DNA of 64,000 bases, taken from positions 1 to 64,000 of the forward strand of contig JAMPIH010000003.1 of NCBI GenBank assembly GCA_023662825.1, written 5' to 3'. Every line of letters starts with the position of its first letter. Positions within the stretch are counted from its first letter, which is position 1. Both the position numbers and the translations under genes were made by a program. Source of the DNA: Bacteroides sp. Lineage in GTDB: Bacteria > Bacteroidota > Bacteroidia > Bacteroidales > P3. The notes under the pieces were generated by a model. That model saw only the letters and a program-made list of their open reading frames with translations. It searched no databases and was not told the origin of the DNA. This document shows positions 21,320 to 27,493 of the stretch, one piece after another.

Positions 21320-21786
21320 AATCTAAAGATATTGTCTGTTTCTATGGACGTTTCCGTCAATACAACGGAACCATCCTTCACTCCTTGTTTAAGCAGGTTC
21401 TCAAATTTCTGCAAGGTCATAACATAGCCTTTTAACGACTCGTCTTCATTATAAGTCCGTGTCGATTTCACACCGCCGTTGCCAAGAATGAGAATTTTAT
21501 CAGAAAGCCGCAAACAATATAAACGCAATTTAGACGATGTTACAGGTAATGCAACAACGGAATCACCCATCTTGCCCTCGGGACGAAAATACCGTTCCAA
21601 TGCTCCTGTTCGGGCTATTCGGCCAATAAAGGCCGCAATACGGGTATAATCTTCATTATATTCTGCATCGTTCATGAATTTGGATACAAATTTCTCAAAT
21701 TCATTTTCAACCTCCTGCAAAAATTGAAGCGTATAGATGGTGCATTTATCCCCATCCTTAATCAAAAACAATTCTACCTCGCTCAT
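21316..21786 (-). CDS. Putative toxin partner of the XRE antitoxin
   Basis: A 156-residue protein, using ATG at 21786 (MSEVELFLIK). The region around residues 85-125 (KLRLYCLRLSDKILILGNGGVK) resembles the central strands of HigB/Gp49-like toxins (L-R-(L/I)-x-x-x-R-x-(I/L)-x-(L/I)-L-x-G-x-x-K). It is longer than classical HigB (about 90-110 residues), with an extra N-terminal half of about 55 residues rich in Phe and Glu. It overlaps the antitoxin gene by 4 bases. I infer toxin function from gene order and partial motif similarity; the catalytic residues cannot be assigned with confidence. An abortive-infection-like or regulatory role is possible. Confidence 0.6.
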   Translation of the reverse strand: MSEVELFLIKDGDKCTIYTLQFLQEVENEFEKFVSKFMNDAEYNEDYTRIAAFIGRIARTGALERYFRPEGKMGDSVVALPVTSSKLRLYCLRLSDKILILGNGGVKSTRTYNEDESLKGYVMTLQKFENLLKQGVKDGSVVLTETSIETDNIFRL

Positions 21787-21818
21787 CTTAATCCTATCAT
21801 CTACATTGTACAACGATA

Positions 21819-21854
21819 CAAATGTACAACAAATATTTCACTTCTGAGTGAAAT
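21819..21854 (-). promoter_or_regulatory. Promoter and palindromic operator candidate for the second toxin-antitoxin pair
   Basis: The minus strand carries TACATTTG (plus 21819-21826), a match to TAnnTTTG about 33 bases before the ATG. Just upstream is the perfect inverted repeat ATTTCACT-TCTG-AGTGAAAT (21835-21854), covering the -33 area. It may bind the XRE antitoxin. Alternatively it may be a weak terminator of the beta-lactamase gene that ends at 21865. Confidence 0.5.
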
Positions 21855-21864
21855 GCGATTTACC

Positions 21865-22791
21865 TTATTGATTATGCGCGTACAAGTGATTGTACACGAT
21901 ATTTGCGATGCAGGCGATCAAAGCCGAAGCTTGCGCTTCGGTGCCGGGAAAATCCTTTACCAACACGGCGAGGGCGTAGGCTGTGCCGTCCGGCATCATG
22001 ATATAGCCCACGTCGTTGTGCGCCCCTAAAAGCCCGTCGGGCGTACGGAACCCGCTTCCCGTCTTATGCGCCTGCCTTACCTCTGGCTTATCGGCCACCG
22101 ACACATAGATCCGGTCTGCTCCAGTGCTCACTTCGCACAGCATCCGGCGCAACGCCTCTTGCTTTACGGACGAAACAAGACTATCGGTAAACACTTGCCT
22201 GATAAGCCGCGCACAGGAAAGCGGGCTCCCGCAGTTTTGACCGGCCAACGCATGGTCGCGGTGCATCTCGGCCTCGGTATGCGTCAGTTTAAAATCCGAT
22301 ATTCCCGTGGCCTCCCGTATAAATCGGTCGGTTTCGCGCACCGATACGATGCTGTCGAAAAGCACGTTGCTGGCATTATTGTCGCTCTGCTGCAGGGCGT
22401 ATTCGAGCAACTGCCCCACCGTAAGGCGCAACACCGGTTCCCGATGTTCCTTAAGCATCGGCGACCAAGTGTCGGGATTCAAGTCGCGGCGGTCAAGATG
22501 CAGTTCCGTATCGAGCGACATGCCTTTGAGGTCGAGCACGTGCGCCACCGCCAAGGCTTCATGCAACTTAAAGACGCTCATCAAGGGATAGTCGGCCGAG
22601 TTATTCACGGTAAGCGTGTCGTTATCGGGGGTAATGACCGCTATCCCCACACGGGCGGGCACATCCCGCACAAGTTTCACGAGTTCGCTTCGCAGGCTAT
22701 CGATCCGATCGACGCACCCTGTCTTTTGTTTACAGGAAACGGCAAACAGCGCAAGAGCAAGCAAGAAAGCACGGAAAGCCAATAATTTCAT
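21865..22791 (-). CDS. Class A beta-lactamase, lipoprotein form (CfxA/PER-like subclass)
   Basis: A 308-residue serine beta-lactamase, starting at ATG 22791. A lipoprotein signal ends at C20 (LFAVSC), predicting anchoring in the periplasmic face of a membrane. Active-site motifs are complete: S72-V-F-K75 (SxxK), S136-D137-N138 (SDN), a Glu in TEAEM (173-176) in the omega-loop region, and K243-T-G245. The EMHRDH and QNCGSP segments resemble the CfxA/CepA/PER branch rather than TEM-like enzymes. Expected activity is hydrolysis of penicillins and cephalosporins. There is no adjacent mobilisation gene or insertion sequence, so it looks chromosomally resident, although a toxin-antitoxin islet lies next to it. 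The longer frame to 22821 begins with TTG and is not favoured. Confidence 0.9.
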   Translation of the reverse strand: MKLLAFRAFLLALALFAVSCKQKTGCVDRIDSLRSELVKLVRDVPARVGIAVITPDNDTLTVNNSADYPLMSVFKLHEALAVAHVLDLKGMSLDTELHLDRRDLNPDTWSPMLKEHREPVLRLTVGQLLEYALQQSDNNASNVLFDSIVSVRETDRFIREATGISDFKLTHTEAEMHRDHALAGQNCGSPLSCARLIRQVFTDSLVSSVKQEALRRMLCEVSTGADRIYVSVADKPEVRQAHKTGSGFRTPDGLLGAHNDVGYIMMPDGTAYALAVLVKDFPGTEAQASALIACIANIVYNHLYAHNQ

Positions 22792-22930
22792 AGGCAGGAT
22801 AGGTTTGAGGCGAATATACAAAATATACCCTGATGCACCCGCGCCTCTTTCCTGATAAAAATTGTACTTCTATTTTAACATTACGCTTTCATCAATCCAT
22901 TATCAATGGAAGTGCTCCTTCGCAAATCAC

Positions 22931-23005
22931 GGGTTGAAAAGTGTAGTTTTTCGCCATCGAAAAGGATTGAAAAGTGTATTTTTGCAGGTATAAATCGGAT
23001 TGAAA
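22931..23005. repeat. Three motif copies spaced exactly 33 bp
   Basis: GGGTTGAAAAGTGTA starts at 22931, GGATTGAAAAGTGTA at 22964 and GGATTGAAA at 22997, a constant 33-bp period (about three helical turns). The second copy contains TATTTTTG (22977-22984), a match to the -7 consensus on the plus strand. The array may be an operator for the small ORF downstream. It could also be a degenerate tandem duplication. Confidence 0.55.
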
Positions 23006-23024
23006 TTACAAGCGCCACAGCGCC

Positions 23025-23186
23025 ATGACACGCTTCGCAACCAATCCCGACTACAAGATTAAGCATGGCTATGTGCTGTCGAACAACCGCTTGGTGGAAA
23101 CCGAAGGTAAGATTACCTATATTCCGGTTTACTACGCGATGTTTCTCAATACATCTCCGGAAGATGAAAAAGAAATTCTTATCTAA
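23025..23186 (+). CDS. Small ORF of unknown function (53 aa)
   Basis: ATG at 23025 opens 53 codons, ending TAA at 23184-23186. The peptide starts MTRFATNPDYKIKHGYVL and ends SPEDEKEILI. It has no signal peptide or membrane segment and has a normal mix of charged and aromatic residues. A -7 match at 22977-22984 would give a leader of about 33 bases. It is convergent with the Fur-family gene, whose stop is 5 bases away. It is either a genuine small protein or the tail of a decayed gene. I do not recognise a family. Confidence 0.4.
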   Translation: MTRFATNPDYKIKHGYVLSNNRLVETEGKITYIPVYYAMFLNTSPEDEKEILI

Positions 23187-23191
23187 GCCCC

Positions 23192-23608
23192 TCACCCCTT
23201 TCGGGAGCAGGCGGGACAGAGGCCCTTTATCATGTAATTCACCGAGTGGGGCGTGAAGTCTGGCGGTAGTTTCACCATGGGGATGGGCTGCGCCTCGAAG
23301 CAGGTGGTGGAATGGCAGGATTCGCAATAAAAATGAACGTGCATGTCGGCAATCGAGCAATGGTCTTCGCCCGAACAGACCTCGTATTTCAGGATGCCGC
23401 TGCCGTCTTCGATACTGTGCACGATATCGTGCTCGTGAAAGAGGTTCAAGACCCGGAAAATACTCGACCTGTCCATCGTCTGTATGATGGCATCCAGATC
23501 GATCATGCTTACCGGGTGTTCCACCTTAAGCAAGGCATCCAACACCAGAATCCGGTTGGGCGTAAGTTTTATATGCTTGTGTTCCAGTATCTGCTTCCCG
23601 TCTTTCAT
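23192..23608 (-). CDS. Fur-family transcriptional regulator (probable metal-responsive)
   Basis: A 138-residue protein. The winged-helix DNA-binding domain spans about 1-75 (KLTPNRILVLDALL, then DRSSIFRVLNLFHEHDIV), and the metal-binding dimerisation domain follows. It has HVHFYCESC with C95 and C98, and GLCPAC with C131 and C134, the two CxxC pairs of the structural zinc site. H90, H92 and nearby His/Glu residues may form the sensory site. It is divergently transcribed from a metallochaperone and a Zn/Cd ATPase, with two palindromes between them. That context points to zinc or related metal control of efflux, although Fur-family repressors more often control uptake. Specificity (Zur versus Fur or other) cannot be fixed here. 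Confidence 0.85.
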   Translation of the reverse strand: MKDGKQILEHKHIKLTPNRILVLDALLKVEHPVSMIDLDAIIQTMDRSSIFRVLNLFHEHDIVHSIEDGSGILKYEVCSGEDHCSIADMHVHFYCESCHSTTCFEAQPIPMVKLPPDFTPHSVNYMIKGLCPACSRKG

Positions 23609-23654
23609 AGCGGATCTTTCGTTTTATTTCCCGGCGAATTTACGGCACACTTTA

Positions 23655-23707
23655 TGCAATCCGATTGCGAAGTTTTCCTGCATACGCCCTTTTGCAATCC
23701 GATTGCA
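23655..23707. promoter_or_regulatory. Two palindromic operator copies in the metal-efflux divergent region
   Basis: GCAATC-C-GATTGC occurs at 23656-23668 and, extended to TGCAATC-C-GATTGCA, at 23693-23707. The centres are 38 bp apart in the 144-bp gap between the divergent Fur-family and HMA genes. The 7-1-7 symmetry is the geometry of Fur-family boxes, although the sequence is not the Escherichia Fur or Zur consensus. CACTTTTG at 23720-23727 is a one-mismatch -7 element for the efflux genes. Binding by the adjacent regulator is inferred. Confidence 0.7.
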
Positions 23708-23752
23708 GCGGCAAAACCCCACTTTTGTCCCGTCAAAAAAAAATACACGACC

Positions 23753-23968
23753 ATGACAAAATCATTCAACATCGAAGTGGACTGCGCCAATTGCGCCAAC
23801 TTAGTGGAAACCGCCGTAAATAAAGTGGAAGGCATCAAGAACGCCTCCATCTCGTTTATGACCCAGAAGATGAAAGTGGATTTCGAGGACGACGCCGACC
23901 CCAAGGCGGTGATGGCTCACGTACTCAAAACCGCCCAAAGGATAGAACCCGACTTCGTTATCCGCTAA
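23753..23968 (+). CDS. Stand-alone heavy-metal-associated (HMA) domain protein
   Basis: A 71-residue single HMA domain with a ferredoxin-like fold pattern. The metal-binding motif is DCANCAN (C11 and C14). The central VEGIKNASISFMTQKMKVDFE is the usual strand-helix-strand order. ATG at 23753 is chosen because upstream in-frame sequence runs through the operator region. It precedes the P-type ATPase by 11 bases. The ATPase lacks an N-terminal HMA domain, so this protein probably acts as its separately encoded metal-delivery or sensing domain in the cytoplasm. Zn2+, Cd2+ or Pb2+ is more likely than Cu+, given the ATPase type. Confidence 0.85.
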   Translation: MTKSFNIEVDCANCANLVETAVNKVEGIKNASISFMTQKMKVDFEDDADPKAVMAHVLKTAQRIEPDFVIR

Positions 23969-23979
23969 ACCTCCGCACC

Positions 23980-25887
23980 ATGAACCGCAAACAACGCACA
24001 ATGCCGGCGCGGATTATCGCGACGATTGCCGTAACCGCGGCGCTGCAGTTCATCCCCGTTTCGGGATGGCCGCGCCTGGCGCTTTACCTTGCCGTGTACC
24101 TGACAATCGGCTACGATATATTGGCAAAGGCCGGCAAGGGTATCGCAAACGGCCGCGTATTCGATGAGAACTTCCTGATGGCGGTGGCCACCGTGGGGGC
24201 TTTCGCGCTGGCGCTTTACGAAAAGAGCGGCGACTATCTGGAAGCGATCGCCGTAATGCTGTTTTACCAGATCGGCGAGTTCTTCCAGCGGTATGCCGTG
24301 GGCAAGAGCCGCCGCGACATCGCCGCCCTGATGGATATCCGCCCCGACTACGCGAATGTGGAGAAAGACGGCAAGACCGTAAGGATAAATCCGGAGGAAG
24401 TGCCCGCCGGAGATATCATCATCGTGCAGCCGGGCGAGAAGGTTCCGATCGACGGCGTGGTGATGGAAGGCAGCTCGTCGCTCGACACCGCCGCCCTTAC
24501 CGGAGAGCCCTTGCCGCGGCTGGTGGGCGCGGGCCACGAAGTGCTGAGCGGCAGCATCAATCTGGACGGACTGCTGAAAGTGCGCACCACCAAAGAGTTC
24601 AGCGAGTCCACCGTATCGAAAATCCTGGAACTGGTGGAGGAATCGGCTTCGCGCAAATCGAAATCGGAAAACTTCATAGCCCGTTTTGCCCGCGTATATA
24701 CCCCTGCAGTATGCTACAGTGCGCTGGCACTCGCGTTGCTGCCGCCCCTGTTCCTCGCGCTGTTTCAAGGCGCGGCCTTCAGGTTCATCACCTTCGAGCC
24801 TTGGATCTACCGCGCGCTCACCTTTCTCGTAATCAGCTGCCCGTGCGCGCTGGTGGTAAGCATCCCGCTGTCGTTCTTTGCCGGCATCGGCGGGGCGAGC
24901 CGCCGGGGAATCCTCGTAAAAGGCGCCAATGTGCTGGAAAGCCTGTCGAAAGTAAAGACGGTGGTGTTCGACAAGACCGGCACCCTTACCAAGGGCGTGT
25001 TCGAGATAAAGGCCGTGCACGATGCCCAAGACCGGGAACTTTCGGAGTACAGCCGACTTGTGGAAACGGCGGCCCTGGCCGAATCCGCCTCCTCCCACCC
25101 CATCGGCAAATCCCTGCTCCGCGCGTACGGCAAGGAAACGGATCGCAACCGGATAAGCGGCATCCGGGAAACGGGCGGCCACGGCGTGATGGCAGACCTC
25201 GACAACAAGACGGTGGCCGTCGGCAACGAGGAACTGATGGCAGACCTAAACCTGACACCCTGCCCCTGCCGCGAGGCGGGCACACTCGTCCACGTGGCCG
25301 AAGACGGCGTTTACCAAGGGCATATCCTGATGGGCGACACGCTCAAACCCGGCGCACAAGCCGCCATAAGGGAACTGCATCGCGCCGGGGTGCGCCGAAC
25401 GGTCATGCTTACCGGCGATACCCCCGCCGTGGCGCAACAGGTGGCGCAAAGCCTCGGCATAGACCGTTTCTACGGCGGACTGCTGCCTGCCGGCAAGGTG
25501 GCGCGCATGGAAGAACTGCTGCAAGAGGCGGGCGCGCACGAAAAGACCGCGTTCGTTGGCGACGGAATCAACGACGCGCCGGTGCTTTCGAGAGCCGACA
25601 TCGGCATCGCCATGGGTGCCCTGGGGAGCGACGCCGCCATAGAAGCCGCCGATGTGGTGCTGATGGACGATGATCCACGCAAGATTGGCCAGGCGATATG
25701 CATCTCGCGCAAATGCCTCCGCATCGTAAGGGAAAATATCGTGCTGGCGCTCGGCATAAAGGGAATCTGCCTTGGATTAGGCGTTTTCGGCATCGTGAAT
25801 ATGTGGCTCGCCATTTTCGCTGATGTGGGCGTGATGGTTCTGGCGGTACTGAACGCCATCCGCGCGATGTACGGAGTCAAGGAATGA
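23980..25887 (+). CDS. zntA: Zn2+/Cd2+/Pb2+-translocating P1B-type ATPase
   Basis: A 635-residue inner-membrane metal exporter. The transmembrane CPC motif is C287-P-C289. The phosphorylation motif is D331-KTGTLT, SHPIGKS supplies the HP site, and GDGINDAP is the hinge motif. The IAMGALGSDAAIEAADVVLM segment and the conserved Asp in the last helix pair (FADVGVMVLAVLNAIR) mark the Zn/Cd/Pb subgroup rather than Cu ATPases. The N-terminal HMA domain is absent and replaced by the separate gene upstream. The operon ends at a strong terminator. Regulation is probably through the palindromes at 23655-23707. Confidence 0.93.
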   Translation: MNRKQRTMPARIIATIAVTAALQFIPVSGWPRLALYLAVYLTIGYDILAKAGKGIANGRVFDENFLMAVATVGAFALALYEKSGDYLEAIAVMLFYQIGEFFQRYAVGKSRRDIAALMDIRPDYANVEKDGKTVRINPEEVPAGDIIIVQPGEKVPIDGVVMEGSSSLDTAALTGEPLPRLVGAGHEVLSGSINLDGLLKVRTTKEFSESTVSKILELVEESASRKSKSENFIARFARVYTPAVCYSALALALLPPLFLALFQGAAFRFITFEPWIYRALTFLVISCPCALVVSIPLSFFAGIGGASRRGILVKGANVLESLSKVKTVVFDKTGTLTKGVFEIKAVHDAQDRELSEYSRLVETAALAESASSHPIGKSLLRAYGKETDRNRISGIRETGGHGVMADLDNKTVAVGNEELMADLNLTPCPCREAGTLVHVAEDGVYQGHILMGDTLKPGAQAAIRELHRAGVRRTVMLTGDTPAVAQQVAQSLGIDRFYGGLLPAGKVARMEELLQEAGAHEKTAFVGDGINDAPVLSRADIGIAMGALGSDAAIEAADVVLMDDDPRKIGQAICISRKCLRIVRENIVLALGIKGICLGLGVFGIVNMWLAIFADVGVMVLAVLNAIRAMYGVKE

Positions 25888-25908
25888 AAAAGAATACCCC
25901 GATAACGA

Positions 25909-25938
25909 AAAAGCGCAACGGAAACCCGTTGCGCTTTT
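25909..25938. terminator. Terminator after the metal ATPase (also facing tRNA-Arg)
   Basis: AAAAGCGCAACGG and CCGTTGCGCTTTT form a perfect 13-bp stem with the loop AAAC. The stem is flanked by A and T runs on its two strands. It can stop the ATPase transcript and the minus-strand transcript carrying tRNA-Arg. Confidence 0.88.
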
Positions 25939-25947
25939 CGTATCCAG

Positions 25948-26019
25948 TAGCCCCGAGGGGAATCGAACCCCTATTTAAAGTTTAGGAAACTTCCGTTCTA
26001 TCCATTGAACTACAGGGCC
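25948..26019 (-). tRNA. tRNA-Arg (anticodon CCT)
   Basis: The minus strand folds as a cloverleaf. Acceptor GGCCCTG pairs with CGGGGCT (two G-U pairs). The D arm is GTTC/GAAC. The anticodon arm is GAAGT-TTCCTAA-ACTTT with anticodon CCT, reading AGG. The T arm is AGGGG-TTCGATT-CCCCT. CCA is not encoded. It lies 34 bases downstream of the DegT-family gene on the same strand, with no hairpin between, so it may be processed from that transcript. Confidence 0.92.
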
Positions 26020-26053
26020 GGGCTTATGCCGGTGCGACAAAAGAACCGCGAAA

Positions 26054-27241
26054 TTAATCAAAAAAGCTCAATATACCTTCGGCAATGTATTCCACCTGCT
26101 TGCGTTTAAGCAAGGGCTGCACGGGAATGGCCAGAATACGCTGCGCCGTGCTTTCGGCCACCGGGAAATCGCCTTCCTTGTAGCCCAGGTCGGCAAAGGC
26201 CTTCTGCAGGTGCAGGGGCGCCGGGTAATAGATCATCGAGGGAATGCCCAGGCTTTCCAGGTGGAAACGCAGGGCGTTGCGCTCGCGTTCGCTGCGGCAG
26301 AGCAGGCAGTACTGGTGGAAGATATGGGAGGAATGCGGCGCGCGTCCGGGAACCTTAAGCTGCATGCAACTTACAAAGTTACGGTCGTAGATGGTGGCGT
26401 TCTGCGCGCGCTTGAAATTCAGCCTGTCCAAATAGGGCAGCTTGGCGTTCAGCACCGCCGCCTGCACGGTGTCGAGGCGGGAGTTCACGCCCACCAGACT
26501 GTGCACGTAGCGTTTGCCTGCCCCATGGTGCGCGATCTTGCGCAGACGGTCGGCCAACTCGTTGCTGTTGGTGAAGATGGCCCCGCCGTCGCCGTAGCAG
26601 CCCAGGTTCTTGGTGGGGAAAAACGAAGTGCAGCCGATATGCCCCACGGTACCCGCCTTCTTGCGGATACCTTCCTTTACACAACGGTAATCGTAGGTAA
26701 AGGGACCCATCTTGAGCTGACCCGTACCTTCGCGCAGGATATAGTCGGCGCCCAGCGCCTGGCAGGCGTCTTCGATCACGAACAGGTTATAGCGCGCGGC
26801 GACATCCATAATCAGGGCCATGTCGGCGCACTGTCCGAACAGATGCACCGGAATGATGGCGCGGGTGCGGTTCGTGATGGCACTTTCGATGGCCGTGGCG
26901 TCGATGTTGAACGTATTGCAGTCGATATCCACGAACACCACCTTAAGCCCCAGCATCTTGACCACTTCCGCCGTGGAAACGAAAGTAAAGGCAGGCACGA
27001 TCACCTCGTCGCCCGGCTCCAGGTTGAGCGCCATCAACGCTATCTGCAACGCATCGGTACCGTTGGCACAGGGAATCACGTGTTCCACGCCCATATACTG
27101 CTGGAGTTTTTCCTGAAACAGCCCCACTTCCTTTCCGTTGATAAAGTCGGAATGTCTTACGATACGCTTTACGCTTCTCCTTATCCGCCTGCGGACCCGC
27201 TTGTCCTGCCTGCGGATATCAACCATCTTGATGCTTTTCAT
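26054..27241 (-). CDS. DegT/DnrJ/EryC1/StrS-family aminotransferase
   Basis: A 395-residue fold-I PLP enzyme of the sugar aminotransferase family. The PLP lysine is K211 in SFFPTKNLGCYGDGG. The aspartate that holds the pyridine nitrogen is in VIEDACQALGA (E157-D158), and the substrate loop is CANGTDALQIAL. It probably transfers an amino group from glutamate to a nucleotide-linked keto sugar for lipopolysaccharide or protein glycans. Residues about 169-195 (LREGTGQLKMGPFTYDYRC region) make a segment between GADY and GTVGHIGC longer than is common in this family. The Arg-rich N-terminus (RRQDKRVRRRIRRSVKR) is unusual. No other glycan genes are adjacent, so the product is unknown. Confidence 0.87.
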   Translation of the reverse strand: MKSIKMVDIRRQDKRVRRRIRRSVKRIVRHSDFINGKEVGLFQEKLQQYMGVEHVIPCANGTDALQIALMALNLEPGDEVIVPAFTFVSTAEVVKMLGLKVVFVDIDCNTFNIDATAIESAITNRTRAIIPVHLFGQCADMALIMDVAARYNLFVIEDACQALGADYILREGTGQLKMGPFTYDYRCVKEGIRKKAGTVGHIGCTSFFPTKNLGCYGDGGAIFTNSNELADRLRKIAHHGAGKRYVHSLVGVNSRLDTVQAAVLNAKLPYLDRLNFKRAQNATIYDRNFVSCMQLKVPGRAPHSSHIFHQYCLLCRSERERNALRFHLESLGIPSMIYYPAPLHLQKAFADLGYKEGDFPVAESTAQRILAIPVQPLLKRKQVEYIAEGILSFFD

Positions 27242-27317
27242 AATGCGCTGTCGGCTTGAGTGTTGACGTTACTTCATTCTATACCAAACTGCAAATATAA
27301 TGCATTCTCGCTTGTTG

Positions 27318-27347
27318 TTGGTCTTATTCAAAAAATTATTACCTTTG
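27318..27347 (+). promoter_or_regulatory. Promoter of tRNA-Met
   Basis: TTG at 27318-27320 and TACCTTTG at 27340-27347 are 19 bases apart, an exact fit to the Bacteroidota promoter consensus. Transcription would start near 27354, eight bases before the tRNA. Confidence 0.8.
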
Positions 27348-27361
27348 CACCCTCAAAATCT

Positions 27362-27438
27362 GGCGGGGTAGCTCAGTTGGTTAGAGCGTCGGATTCATAA
27401 CCCGGAGGTCACGAGTTCAATTCTCGTCCCCGCTACCA
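27362..27438 (+). tRNA. tRNA-Met (anticodon CAT), CCA encoded
   Basis: Cloverleaf: acceptor GGCGGGG with CCCCGCT (G1-U72 wobble), D arm GCTC/GAGC, anticodon loop TTCATAA, T arm ACGAG-TTCAATT-CTCGT, then ACCA. The base pair closing the anticodon loop is A-C. The G1-U72 end argues against the initiator. Elongator Met is most likely, but a CAT anticodon could also be lysidine-modified tRNA-Ile. Confidence 0.92.
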
Positions 27439-27470
27439 AAAAAAGCCTGTTCTTCCGAACAGGCTTTTTT
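27439..27470. terminator. Bidirectional terminator after tRNA-Met
   Basis: AAAAAAGCCTGTTC pairs with GAACAGGCTTTTTT across a TTCC loop (14 bp). It terminates the tRNA and faces the convergent giant T9SS gene ending at 27494. Confidence 0.92.
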
Positions 27471-27493
27471 CGTTTCAGAAACTTCCCCCCCCC

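Noticed and set aside
22881-23360. 159-residue minus-strand frame overlapping the Fur-family gene
   Set aside because: It overlaps the Fur-family gene in another frame and has no recognisable domain. The plus-strand 53-codon ORF and repeat array explain the region better.
23965-25182. 405-residue minus-strand frame
   Set aside because: Antisense of the metal ATPase gene, which has all P-type motifs.
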